Assembly: GCF_000445995.2 (NCBI RefSeq)
Contig: NC_022080.4
Coordinates: 1,364,001 to 1,428,000, forward strand
Reading direction: 5' to 3'
Length of the DNA stretch: 64,000 nt
Source of the DNA: Geobacillus genomosp. 3
Lineage (GTDB): Bacteria > Bacillota > Bacilli > Bacillales > Anoxybacillaceae
This document shows, piece after piece, positions 24,687 through 34,205 of the stretch. The stretch's first letter is position 1, and the number at the start of each line of letters is the position of its first letter. The position numbers and the translations under genes are program-made. The notes under the pieces are model-generated. The model saw only the letters and a list, made by a program, of their open reading frames with translations, did not search any database and was not told the origin of the DNA.

Positions 24687-24852
24687 ACAGAGCCGGTGAT
24701 TTGGTGAGAAGCTCCAAATCCGATGGCTGTGTTGCCCAACGGCATTCAAGCGGGAGATCAAGGATGACAGGAACGAACATGCCGCGTTTCGTTTGCTTGA
24801 ACCGGCTGTTGAATAATGGATAGGTTGATAGAGGGGAGACATACGGGAGGAC

Positions 24853-25479
24853 ATGACAACAACATTGTATTTGACAAGACATGGGGAAACAGAGTGGAAT
24901 GTGGAAAAGCGGATGCAAGGATGGCAAGACTCGCCGCTCACGGAAAAAGGACGGCAAGACGCCATGCGGCTTGGAAAGCGGCTTGAAGCGGTCGAGTTGG
25001 CCGCGATTTATGCGAGCACCAGCGGCCGGGCGTGCGAAACGGCCGAGCTCGTCCGCGGCCGGCGGCCCATTCCGATTTATCAGGACGAACGGTTGCGCGA
25101 GATTCATCTTGGTGATTGGGAAGGCAAGACGCATGACGAAATCCGAGAGATGGATCCGCTTGCGTTCGACTATTTTTGGAACGCGCCCCATCGGTACGCC
25201 CCCGAGCGCGGCGAGCGGTTTTTCGATGTGCAGCAGCGGGCGCTGGAAGCGGTGCGGCGCATCGTTAGGCGGCACGAAGGAGAAACGGTGTTAATCGTCA
25301 CTCACGGCGTCGTGCTGAAAGCGCTCGTGGCGGCCTTCAAAGGCGCGCCGCTTGACCAGCTTTGGGCGCCGCCGTATATGTACGGCACGAGCGTGACGAT
25401 TGTGGAGGCGGATGGGGAGAGGTTTCATGTTGTCGTGGAAGGGGATGTGTCACATACGAAGGAAGTAAGAGAAGTATAA
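24853..25479 (+). CDS. phoE: Histidine phosphatase, PhoE-like
   Basis: 208 aa, the exact size of the broad-specificity phosphatase PhoE of G. stearothermophilus, and very similar to the PhoE sequence I remember. The catalytic TRHGETEWN (His ~10) and the second-half VTHGVVLKAL (His ~150) are intact, with Glu in REIHLGDWEGKT as the proton donor. It hydrolyses small phosphomonoesters in the cytoplasm; it is related to cofactor-dependent phosphoglycerate mutase but lacks that insertion. The ATG follows GGGAGGACATG-type spacing. Confidence 0.85.
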   Translation: MTTTLYLTRHGETEWNVEKRMQGWQDSPLTEKGRQDAMRLGKRLEAVELAAIYASTSGRACETAELVRGRRPIPIYQDERLREIHLGDWEGKTHDEIREMDPLAFDYFWNAPHRYAPERGERFFDVQQRALEAVRRIVRRHEGETVLIVTHGVVLKALVAAFKGAPLDQLWAPPYMYGTSVTIVEADGERFHVVVEGDVSHTKEVREV

Positions 25480-25500
25480 GAATGATCATTAGCTAAAGAA

Positions 25501-25527
25501 GGATGGGCGATTGACTGTTGCCCATCC
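25501..25527 (+). terminator. Rho-independent terminator of phoE
   Basis: GGATGGGC-GATTGACTGTT-GCCCATCC followed by TTTTTAGTTTT. Confidence 0.85.
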
Positions 25528-25668
25528 TTTTTAGTTTTGAAACATTGTTTTCCAAATTATAAACTAGGCGATAAATCACAGCAATGCTGGATGGATGTCT
25601 CCATTGTTTGTAGTGGTGCATTTTTATATGATGATGTTGTCTTTGACTTTAACGAATGGGGAGGCATT

Positions 25669-28314
25669 ATGGAGATTACGGGGTATCATGATCCATGGTT
25701 AGTTGCCATTTCTGTCATTATTGCTGTCGTTTCCTCTTACCTATCCTTGAATATTTCTGAAAAAGCCGTTAGCCATGACAAAGAAAAAATTATTTGGGTG
25801 TTTATGGGAGCCATAATCACCGGTTTAGGAATTTGGTCTATGCATTTTACAGCCACGCTTGGGTACCGCCTATATTCCCCTATAGCCTATAAAGTGATCC
25901 CGACGGTTTTATCGTTTTTGTTGGCCGTGTTATGGTCGTTCCTTGCTCTGTATTTAGTTTGTTGCAGCAGGGGAAAGGCTTGGCGCTTTGTTTTAGGCGG
26001 CGTCTTGATGGGGACTGCCATTAGTTCGCTCCATTATGTGGGGATTGCAGGGATGAACACGGGAATGTCTATGCACCATCACCCGTTTTTTGTTTGTCTA
26101 TCAGTTGTGATTTCCTTTTTCACCTCGTTCTTGGCTTTGTTGATCCTTTTTGTTGCCTGCCGTGCAGAAAATAATTGGCCTTTAAAAAAGATCATCAGTT
26201 CCGTTGTCATGGGAGGCGGAATCGCGGCGATGCATTATATCGCAATGAAAGGGACATCGTTTCAACTACCTTATAACGGGGAAATAACGTGGGCGGAATT
26301 CGCTTCATCGATTCCGTCTGATGGCTTAGCTTACATTCTCGCTTTGATTACGATTGCGATATTGGTCATGGTCAATGTGATCGCTTCCATCGAACGGCGG
26401 GAAGCGCTGCGGCAACAAAAACTTACAGAAGCTCATTATCAATGTCTAGTGGACTACAATCCGCACCTTGTATTGTCTGCTAATCTTGAGGGAGGAATTG
26501 TCACCATTAATCCAAAGGCGGCAGAAATATTGCAGGTTCACCGTGACGCGCCGCCGGCCAGCTTGTATGAGCTGCTTTACAAACAAGATTATGAAAAAGT
26601 TGAGGAATGTTTGAGAAAGGTGAAAAAGGGTGAGCCTTGCTTTTTATCAGCCCTAGTAAGAACAGCTCAGAAAAAAACGGTAATCATGGAGTTTACGTTT
26701 ATTCCAATAACAGGGGGAAAAGATGTCATCGGGTTGTTTATGGTCGGAAGAGACGTTACACCACTTGTAAAATATCAAGAGCGTATAAAGAAAACACAAC
26801 AAGATTTATGGAACACCATTTGCCAACAGCAAGGAATGATTTTTAAGTTTACGAAAAGGGGGGAGCAGTTCGTTCATACGTTATGCGGCGGCGAACTGCT
26901 TCATAGTTTAGGGCTTGATCCGAAACAGGTGCTTGGCAAGACATTGCATGATTTTTTGCCGAAGTGCATCGCCGACCAAAAAGAGCGGTATTACCGGCAT
27001 GTGTGGGAAACAGGGGAAGCGTTGTACTATGAGGGGAACGTAAATGGAATCGACTATTTGACGAGTTTGCGCCCTATAAAAGAGAACGGCCAGGTGATTG
27101 AAGTTGTCGGTTCGGCGATCGATATTACGGAAAGGAAAATAATGGAACAAGAGATGCTGCGGGCAAAGGAAGAGGCAGAAAAGGCCAACAAGGCGAAATC
27201 CAATTTAATTTCGCGTATGAGCCATGAAATTCGGACGCCATTGAACGGCGTGCTTGGATTCGCCCAATTGCTGGAAATGGATAATTCTTTAAACGGTCAG
27301 CAGCGGGAGTTTGTGCAAGAAATAGTAAGCGGTGCCCGTCATTTATTAAATTTAATCAATGAAATGTTAGATCTGGCAAAAATCGAAACGGGAAGGCTGC
27401 ATTTAACTTATGATGTCGTTCACCCGAACAGCATTATTAAAGAAAGTATTAAATTAATCGAGCCGTTAGCTAATAAGAAAAACATCGACATTAAAGACCG
27501 ATCGGATTTTGATGAGAAAGTGTATGTATACACAGATGCGACAAGAGTGAGGCAAGTGCTGTTGAATTTGCTCGACAATGCTATTAAATACAGCCATGAG
27601 GGCAGCACGGTTGTTGTTGAAGGGAAATATAACAACGGCAGCGTGATTATACATGTAAAAGATAACGGGATAGGCATCCCAGACGAAGAAAAAGAAAATA
27701 TTTTTGAGCCATTTTATCGAGTCAAAGGCACTCGTGTTGACGGTCATGGCATCGGTTTGGCTTTTGTCAAACAAGTTCTCCACCTTTTGGGCGGTACGAT
27801 TAGGGTGGAAAGCAAGTTGGGGGAAGGGAGCGATTTTTCGTTCAGCCTGCCGGCGCTCAATCATTTCCACGGCCGGCCGCATTCGCTAGGAGGCGGACAA
27901 GTCAATCGGGATCGGCTATTGAAGCTCGGGAATAAAAACATTTTATATATTGAAGATAATATAGCCAATCTAAAACTGTTAGAGCATTTGTTGCGGCCAT
28001 TTCCCAATTTTTTGTTGACGTTTGCCTGCGATGGTAGCGAAGGCTTGCAAAAAGCTGCCAATGGCCAATTTGATCTTATTCTTATCGATCTCAATCTCCC
28101 GGATATAAGCGGATATACAGTATTGGAAATGCTGCAAAGGGACGAGCGGACAAAGCATATTCCCATGATCGCACTTAGCGCCAACGCCGTGCCGAAAGAG
28201 ATTGAAAAGGCTTTAAAAATGGGATTTTCGGACTACATGACAAAACCGTTGGACGTCAACCTGTTTCTCGAAAAATTAGCAACAATATGTGAAGAAAAGC
28301 GCTCCCATAGATAA
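25669..28314 (+). CDS. MHYT-domain hybrid sensor histidine kinase
   Basis: 881 aa from ATG 25669 after GGGGAGGCATT; the frame extends upstream into the terminator, so earlier starts are not credible. The N-terminus has seven membrane helices with three MHYT-type motifs, SMHFTA (~58), SLHYVG (~120) and AMHYIA (~187), thought to bind copper and sense O2, CO or NO. Two PAS-like regions follow (~275-370 and ~385-495). HisKA is SRMSHEIRTPLNG (His ~517); the HATPase has LLDNAIKYSHEG, DNGIGIP and GHGIGLAF. A C-terminal receiver has phospho-acceptor Asp in LILIDLNLPD (~806) and KPLD. No Hpt domain is present, so a separate one or direct phosphotransfer is implied. It opens the 25.7-34.0 kb signalling cluster. 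Confidence 0.92.
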   Translation: MEITGYHDPWLVAISVIIAVVSSYLSLNISEKAVSHDKEKIIWVFMGAIITGLGIWSMHFTATLGYRLYSPIAYKVIPTVLSFLLAVLWSFLALYLVCCSRGKAWRFVLGGVLMGTAISSLHYVGIAGMNTGMSMHHHPFFVCLSVVISFFTSFLALLILFVACRAENNWPLKKIISSVVMGGGIAAMHYIAMKGTSFQLPYNGEITWAEFASSIPSDGLAYILALITIAILVMVNVIASIERREALRQQKLTEAHYQCLVDYNPHLVLSANLEGGIVTINPKAAEILQVHRDAPPASLYELLYKQDYEKVEECLRKVKKGEPCFLSALVRTAQKKTVIMEFTFIPITGGKDVIGLFMVGRDVTPLVKYQERIKKTQQDLWNTICQQQGMIFKFTKRGEQFVHTLCGGELLHSLGLDPKQVLGKTLHDFLPKCIADQKERYYRHVWETGEALYYEGNVNGIDYLTSLRPIKENGQVIEVVGSAIDITERKIMEQEMLRAKEEAEKANKAKSNLISRMSHEIRTPLNGVLGFAQLLEMDNSLNGQQREFVQEIVSGARHLLNLINEMLDLAKIETGRLHLTYDVVHPNSIIKESIKLIEPLANKKNIDIKDRSDFDEKVYVYTDATRVRQVLLNLLDNAIKYSHEGSTVVVEGKYNNGSVIIHVKDNGIGIPDEEKENIFEPFYRVKGTRVDGHGIGLAFVKQVLHLLGGTIRVESKLGEGSDFSFSLPALNHFHGRPHSLGGGQVNRDRLLKLGNKNILYIEDNIANLKLLEHLLRPFPNFLLTFACDGSEGLQKAANGQFDLILIDLNLPDISGYTVLEMLQRDERTKHIPMIALSANAVPKEIEKALKMGFSDYMTKPLDVNLFLEKLATICEEKRSHR

Positions 28315-28560
28315 AGGAAGCTTCTGCATTTTTCGACAAAAAAACAATAAATATGTCGTAAAAAGTCAAAAAAAGAGCCTGATATGTCCTTTCGGCTGTT
28401 GCTGAGGGTTGGATTGATGCCTCACGTGCGCGAATGGAGTTAGACAGACGCATGGAAAAAGATTATATTGAAATCTAAACAAAAGCTATATTAGGTTAAT
28501 GGTCGTACTCATCCCTCGGTACAATACACGATTAACGACCTATGAAAGGACCGTGAATGC

Positions 28561-29277
28561 GTGATCTCAGTCTCTGTTAGAAAACTGATCAACAGACAAC
28601 AGTTTGAACACGTTTACCAGCCGCTTTGGGATCTGTTTAATTGGAGCATTTTCGGCTATGAGTCATTAGTACGGGTCGACGGTGTTAATTATGTTGAACG
28701 TCTTTTTCAAGCAGCTAGAGAGGAAGGATGTTTATACGAATTCGATCTAGTGTTGTTAGAAAGTTCCATTTCTCAGTTTCCTTTTTTAGAAAAGAAAGGA
28801 AGACTACTTTTCGTAAATGTGTATCCGTCCACGGTTTTGCACCATAAGTTCGAGCCGTTTTTAAAAAGGATAATTGAACGCTTCCCGTACGCCAAAAACC
28901 GAATCGTATTCGAACTGAATGAAACAAAAGCAGAGGAGGACATATGGGGGGACGACGGGCTAAAAGCAGCGATACAGACGATGAGAGAGTACGGGTTTTA
29001 CATTGCTATTGATGATGTAGGCAAAGGGGCATCGACCTTGCAAAAAATTATTGAGTTACAGCCGGATTATGTAAAATTGGATCGGTATTTTGCTCAAGGG
29101 TTGGCCTCTAATGAAGAAAAACAAAAAATAGTCAGCTTATTGGCGGACTACTGCGGCCGAAAAATGGTGCTCGTTTTAGAGGGGATCGAGAAAGAAGTGG
29201 ATCTTGCCCAAGCAAAACTGCTGAGAGTCCCGGCTGCGCAAGGGTATCTTTTAGGCAAACCGGGTAAGCTAACATGA
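28561..29277 (+). CDS. Stand-alone EAL-domain protein
   Basis: 238 aa, GTG start with AAAGGA about ten bases upstream. One EAL domain fills the protein. The signature is ESLVRV instead of EALLR; the other key sites look kept: VNVYPST (Asn), ELNETKA (Glu), AIDDVGKG (Asp-Asp), VKLDRYF (Lys), VLEGIE (Glu) and AQGYLLGKP. It may hydrolyse c-di-GMP weakly or act as a c-di-GMP receptor. Downstream of the MHYT kinase, with no obvious terminator between them. The 246-base gap upstream holds a 31-codon open stretch ending at 28478 but no start or ribosome binding site I trust. Confidence 0.82.
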   Translation: MISVSVRKLINRQQFEHVYQPLWDLFNWSIFGYESLVRVDGVNYVERLFQAAREEGCLYEFDLVLLESSISQFPFLEKKGRLLFVNVYPSTVLHHKFEPFLKRIIERFPYAKNRIVFELNETKAEEDIWGDDGLKAAIQTMREYGFYIAIDDVGKGASTLQKIIELQPDYVKLDRYFAQGLASNEEKQKIVSLLADYCGRKMVLVLEGIEKEVDLAQAKLLRVPAAQGYLLGKPGKLT

Positions 29278-29483
29278 CAAAGCCCTAACGCCTGAAAACC
29301 GGGTCAACGTTGCTTTGGCATCAACGTAATGTCGGGCAGCCGAACGATCGGGCAAATGAATCCACAATGGTTCGACAAGTGTGGGAATGTTTTCAGTGAA
29401 AGCGAGAATTGCCGGCAAACCGGAAGATTGAATAAAAGGAGTGTATTTAGGTTGTAAACATTCTAGGCAAAGGGGGAACGTTG

Positions 29484-31511
29484 ATGGGACAGACGGTCAT
29501 TTCAAAAGGAAAAAACATCAATGAGGCAATTCATGCCGGCCTAGCGATGTTGCAAAGCAATCGTGAAGAAGTGCAGATTGAAATTATTCAACAAGAGACA
29601 AAAGGGATTTGGCGCATCGGTTCGAGACCGGCCGTTGTAAAGATAATGAAGGTAGAAAAGAAAGCAGAGGCGCCTGACATAGTCGGGGAAGAAAAAAACT
29701 CCCCAGCAGATAACGACAAAAAAACAGAGTCAAAAGCAACAGAGAACTGTACAAATGGAAAAGTATGGGTAAAGGAAGGGCGGATTTTTTATCGTTTGTC
29801 GCCGCTATGCTATCCGACGATTACTGTAGGGCATGGCGTTCTCCTTTTAAAAAATGGTCAGCCTGTGACTGGGACGACAGTCATAACGGAAGGGGATCGA
29901 CTGGAAATACAAACACTTGAGGAGACGGTTGAAACGAAATGGGATATTATTGTCGATGAAGACAAGATGCACGCTATCTTGCGCATAGAGCCAGGGATAA
30001 CAAAACGTTTTGAACTTAAAGATATCGATCCTGATTATCATATTGAGTTAAAAGCCCAGCAGCATATTGAAGTGCGCAACAGCCTCGGATATAATCAGAT
30101 TTTGCAAAAGCTAAAATCGTTAAATGTTGTTCAAGGGTTTGATTTTATTGCGATGGCCGAGGCAGCTAAAGCAACAAAACCGGGAGATTTCGTCATTGCG
30201 AGAGGGATGAAGCCGCGGGAAGGAAAAAACGGCTGGGTGGAGCCAACGGTCAATATAGGCCATCAGCAGGCAAGACCGAGACTGCGTGAAGACGGTACCG
30301 TCGATTTCCGCGAAGTAAACCGTATTCCTTCTGTTCACCTCGGACAAGTCATCGCGGTCGTTCACCCTCCGATTCCAGGTGTTCCTGGCATGACCATAAC
30401 GAACGAGCCGATTCTGCCTAAACCTGTCCATCCGGTGACGGTCCATTTAGGAAAAGGGGTCACAGCAATTGAAAACGGGACGAAAATCATGGCGTTGGCT
30501 AATGGGCGGCCGGTGTTCCAACAACAAGGGATGGATGTGTATATATGGATAGTGGACAAGCTTACTCATCAAGGCGATGTCGATTTAAGTTCCGGCAATA
30601 TCCGGTTTCATGGTGACGTCGATATTACCGGCAGCGTGGAAGACGGAATGAACGTTGAGGCAGAGGGCAATGTGACGGTGTTTCAAAATGTCAACCGGGC
30701 GACGGTTACGTCAAAACAAGCCGTCTTTATTAGGCAAAATGTCATTGGAAGCGTCATTTCGGCAGGGGAAGGCCGTATGCTCGTTTCTGAGCTTGCACAT
30801 TTATTAAGCTCGGTTGAAGAATACATTGAAAGAATGATTTCTTCCATAAAACAACTAATCAATTCTCCGGCATTTAAAAGGACAAATTGGAAACAAAACA
30901 GGTTACTCCCGCTAATAAAGCTGTTAATGGACTATAAATTCCGTCCTTTGTCATCAATAGGACAAAAGTATATCGAAGCGGTGAAAAAGGGCGGCCATTC
31001 GCAGCTCCAGCCAGTTTGGCTCGATTTAGCTGAGCGGCTTCAACTTTGTTTTTTCTCAAGTATTCCGAACGAACTCCATTCCCTTGAACGGCTCACCAAG
31101 CTGCTTGAAGACATTAAGGCAACGACGAAACAACATATGAATGGAAATGGTGAGCACAGTTATGTCGAGATGGCCTACGCGTTGAATAGTACGATCTACT
31201 GCAGCGGCGATATAACCGTTTTTGGCCAAGGGTGTTATAACTGTACCATTCATTCCGGCGGTTTTCTAAACGTAAAAGGAGTTATGCGCGGCGGCCGCGC
31301 CTTGGCCCGAAAAGGGGCGTTTATTCAAGAGGCTGGTTCGGCTTCCGGAGTCGTTACACACATTGCCGTGCCCCAAGGCCAAACGGTGAGGTTTGGTGTG
31401 GTTAAAGAGGGGACAGTAGTTCAAATCGGTAAAACATCTTACACGTTCCAAGAGGAGCACCGTCAAATTGAAGTGTCGCTAGATGAAAATGGACAAATGA
31501 TGTTGACTTAA
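29484..31511 (+). CDS. FapA family protein (DUF342) with Jag_N-like N-terminus
   Basis: 675 aa from ATG 29484 (AAAGGGGGAACG upstream); TTG 29481 is too close. Residues ~3-55 (ISKGKNINEAIHAGLAML, ending GIWRIGSRPAVVKI) resemble the Jag_N domain. Then comes the DUF342/FapA region with IARGMKPREGKNGWVEPTV and PGMTI, and a parallel beta-helix of short repeats (GDVDLSSGNIRFHGDVDITGSV, AEGNVTVFQN), interrupted by a ~150-residue helical insertion. The helix resumes at TIYCSGDITVFGQGCYNCTI. DUF342 proteins are linked to flagellar assembly and polar localisation in other bacteria. Neighbouring c-di-GMP genes suggest a signalling output. Confidence 0.85.
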   Translation: MGQTVISKGKNINEAIHAGLAMLQSNREEVQIEIIQQETKGIWRIGSRPAVVKIMKVEKKAEAPDIVGEEKNSPADNDKKTESKATENCTNGKVWVKEGRIFYRLSPLCYPTITVGHGVLLLKNGQPVTGTTVITEGDRLEIQTLEETVETKWDIIVDEDKMHAILRIEPGITKRFELKDIDPDYHIELKAQQHIEVRNSLGYNQILQKLKSLNVVQGFDFIAMAEAAKATKPGDFVIARGMKPREGKNGWVEPTVNIGHQQARPRLREDGTVDFREVNRIPSVHLGQVIAVVHPPIPGVPGMTITNEPILPKPVHPVTVHLGKGVTAIENGTKIMALANGRPVFQQQGMDVYIWIVDKLTHQGDVDLSSGNIRFHGDVDITGSVEDGMNVEAEGNVTVFQNVNRATVTSKQAVFIRQNVIGSVISAGEGRMLVSELAHLLSSVEEYIERMISSIKQLINSPAFKRTNWKQNRLLPLIKLLMDYKFRPLSSIGQKYIEAVKKGGHSQLQPVWLDLAERLQLCFFSSIPNELHSLERLTKLLEDIKATTKQHMNGNGEHSYVEMAYALNSTIYCSGDITVFGQGCYNCTIHSGGFLNVKGVMRGGRALARKGAFIQEAGSASGVVTHIAVPQGQTVRFGVVKEGTVVQIGKTSYTFQEEHRQIEVSLDENGQMMLT

Positions 31512-31884
31512 AAAACCGGGGGATATAATGTGTTTATATGAGTCGACGAAAAATGGGCAGATGTAGAAGAGCGTTTAAAAGCGAACTTAAATATAAGACA
31601 ATAGAAGCGCCTAAAGCGGTGTATCAGGAAATCGAGTGTTTTCATATAGGCTTTTCAATTTATTCACTGTCCCTTTTGTTGATTCAACAAAATTGGATTG
31701 TCTGTTCTTTTCATCGATGCCTGCAAAAGAGAAAGAAAAACAGGCGATGGTTTTCAGAACTAGATCGGAAGAGAATGAAGTATTTCGCATTGCTCAACTG
31801 GAAGAAATGTTAGAAGCCAATGTTCTGCCAACCAAGGGAGGGGGTTCATTCAAAATAGGGGATTAGAAAGAAGGCAAGGAAACA
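31512..31884 (+). other. Gap with possible small ORF (31636-31866)
   Basis: Between fapA-like and the LytTR gene. One frame, GTG 31636 to 31866, encodes up to 76 aa, with a Lys/Glu-rich second half (PAKEKEKQ, RTRSEENEVFRIAQLEEMLEANVLP) that looks protein-like; AGGAAATCGA is a weak ribosome binding site. A second frame (31538-31813) overlaps it. I recognise neither, and a decayed or frameshifted gene is possible. No terminator is visible, so the LytTR gene may be co-transcribed. Confidence 0.3.
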
Positions 31885-32622
31885 ATGGAAGATTTAAAAA
31901 TTGTGATTGCTGATGATGATGCGTCTTCCAGAACGATTTTGCGGCATTTTATCCGCTTGTTTCCCCATTACAATGTTGTGGCTGAGACGGCAAGCGGAGA
32001 GGAACTTTTGCAGCTCGTGCTTCAAGAACAGCCGGATATTGTGTTGGTGGATATCAGTATGCCCGGGCTCGATGGCATGGAGGCAGTAAAAATATGCAAA
32101 CAGCTTTTGCCCTCTGTTCAGGTGATTTTTATTACTGGATATGATGAATTTGCCGTAGAGGCATTTGAAGTGTCTGCTACGGACTATATCGTGAAGCCGA
32201 TTGAGCGGACGCGTCTCTTTTATGCACTCGAAAAAGCTCGCAAACTAATCGATATGGCCAAGCGATGGGCTACACCAGCGAAGCAGCCAAGCAAAAGGCT
32301 TGGAATCCGGTCGAAAAACGCTATTGTTTTGTTGCCCATGGAGGATATTTTATTCGTAGAAAAGGAAAGCAGAAAAACAGTGATTCATACGGTAAATGAG
32401 CAATATGAGACAACGGAGACGCTGAACGAAATCGAAAAGGAGTTGGATGATGATTTTTTTAAAACTCACCGTTCCTATATCATTAACTTAAAAAAGGTAG
32501 TGAAAATTACACAGGTTGGCGAAACGTATTTAGCCCACTTTCTTAATAGCGAAAAAGTGGCATATATTTCGAAGCTGAAATTTCATGAAGTGCAGAGGAA
32601 AATCTTTGATATGAATAGGTAG
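31885..32622 (+). CDS. LytTR-family response regulator
   Basis: 245 aa. N-terminal receiver: acidic pocket ADDDA (~10), phospho-acceptor in VLVDISMPGLDG (~55), Lys in IVKPIE (~105). After a short linker the C-terminal LytTR DNA-binding domain runs from ~140 to the end, with ILFVEKESRKTVIHT, FFKTHRSYIINLKKV and YLAHFLNSEKVAYISK. LytTR regulators bind tandem direct repeats and usually control cell-wall or virulence-type genes. No LytS-type kinase is adjacent; the MHYT hybrid kinase upstream is the nearest candidate partner. ATG follows AAGGCAAGGAAACA. Confidence 0.92.
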   Translation: MEDLKIVIADDDASSRTILRHFIRLFPHYNVVAETASGEELLQLVLQEQPDIVLVDISMPGLDGMEAVKICKQLLPSVQVIFITGYDEFAVEAFEVSATDYIVKPIERTRLFYALEKARKLIDMAKRWATPAKQPSKRLGIRSKNAIVLLPMEDILFVEKESRKTVIHTVNEQYETTETLNEIEKELDDDFFKTHRSYIINLKKVVKITQVGETYLAHFLNSEKVAYISKLKFHEVQRKIFDMNR

Positions 32623-32715
32623 GCGATCTTTTTGGAGGAAAGCAAAGGCTTGTAGAAGACTAATTAAAACAGCAGTGAGTGAAAAAGAAGTTTTTATTGA
32701 CTATCGGGGGGCCGT

Positions 32716-34019
32716 ATGGAACAGGACGAGAGGTCGTTGATCGAGCATCATTTCAGCATGCTACGGGAGATTTTCGACGCTATAGACGATATGATTTTTG
32801 TTGCGAAATCCGACGGTTGCAGCTTTCGCTATATATGGGCCAATAAGGCAGCCTGTCGCACTATCGGCATGGACAATGTCACCGGTAAGCGGTTTGAAGA
32901 TGTTTTGTCTCCGGAACGGGCAGCCAAAATAAAGGAGAACTACAAACAGGCTGCCCAAATGAAAACAACGATTACTTATGAAGATGAAATGGAAACGTCC
33001 AATGGATGGAAACATTATGAAACCGTTCTTACCCCGCTGGATGGGGAGGGCGATTGGCATCGATGGTTTGTCGCTGTTGTTCGTGACGTTACAGAACGAA
33101 AGATGAAGGAACGGGAACTTCAAAAGATGAAGGAGCAGCTGGAAGCGAGCAGGAAGCGTTACAAAACGTTTCTTGAACATTTGCCGGGAGGAGTGCTCGT
33201 ATTTAACCAAGAGGGAATGGTTATTTACGCAAACATCAGCGCCGTGCAGCTGCTCGGGGCGAAGCAAAAAAGCGATATTGTAGGCATTCCGATGCGGAAG
33301 ATCTGCCGAGACTAAACAAAGCGGTGTGGGAGAACACCTTGAGTGAGCAACTCTCTTTTATCGAGAAAGTGGACACATTTGATGGCAGGACGATTTATGT
33401 AAGGTTGTCGCTTTCGTATATCGAATACGACGGAAATCCGGCCATTCAAGGAATTATGCTTGATGTGACTGAACGGATTCATTACGAAAACAGGCTGAAG
33501 TATTTAGCATTCCATGATTCGTTAACCGGCTTTCCAAATCGGAGATTGTTTCTCGATCTCGTGCGACAGTCAATCGAGGAGGCGAAACGGGAGAATAGAC
33601 GGTTGGCTGTCATGTATATAGATATGGACCGCTTCAAGGAAGTGAATGATACGTTCGGCCATGATGTAGGGGATCAGTTGCTGAAGTTATTCGCCCAAAG
33701 GGTGAAGGATAATATTGGGGCGAATGCCATCCCATGCAGGATTGGGGGAGACGAATTCCTAGTATTAGTAAAAGATGTAGCGAATGATGCGCAGATCGAG
33801 AAAACAGCTCATAAACTGCAGCAAAGCATGCAACCCCCTTTCCTTGTCAACGGACATAAAATCGTTGCGACCATTAGCATAGGAATCGCTGTTTATCCGT
33901 CGGACGGAAACTCTTCGAAAGAATTGATCCGCCATGCTGACTACGCTCTTTATAGGGCAAAGAGTGTACGCAACAGCTATCAATTTTATAGCCAAAATGT
34001 TAGAAAAGCCGCTAAATAG
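32716..34019 (+). pseudogene. PAS-PAS-GGDEF diguanylate cyclase, frameshifted
   Basis: Frame 1 (32716-33315) encodes two PAS domains joined by a helical linker and stops at MRKICRD. Frame 3 (to 34019) continues with DLPRLNKAVWENTL, the rest of the second PAS with its PAC tail, and a GGDEF domain. Adding one A at about 33298-33301 (CGGAAGATC) joins them as MRK-DLPRLNK. The cyclase site IGGDEF and YIDMDRFKEVNDTFGHDVGD are intact; no RxxD I-site precedes it. The break is either a true mutation or a sequence error. The GTG-initiated second half could still give a truncated cyclase. A hairpin AGCCGC-TAAATAG-GCGGCT overlaps the stop. Confidence 0.85.
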
Positions 34020-34205
34020 GCGGCTATTTTGTCGGCGGGCGTTCCATCTCTTTTGCTAGAATGGTTTTTCGCTTTGCTGCACACAATCTTTATAAATGGA
34101 GCATTCCCGTTAGGAGCTTTTCCGGGGACTTGATCAAAAAAAGCCCTCTTGGTATGATGCAGGGGTGCCAAACAATACCTACCATCATGCCAAGGAGGAC
34201 TTCAG

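Noticed and set aside
24683..24823. 46-codon frame overlapping the GNAT stop
   Set aside because: Only the ATGA overlap supports it; the Ser/Arg-rich sequence shows no family and no clear conservation cue, so it is mentioned but not annotated.
24313..25275. 320-codon minus-strand frame opposite the GNAT and PhoE genes
   Set aside because: It runs antisense across two well-supported genes and an intergenic gap and has no motif.
28380..28478. 31-codon open stretch before the EAL gene
   Set aside because: It looks protein-like but lacks a start codon with ribosome binding site; possibly a remnant.
29278..29483. Possible c-di-GMP riboswitch upstream of the FapA-like gene
   Set aside because: The leader has short G/C-rich stretches, but I could not find the conserved GEMM core or its tetraloop and receptor.
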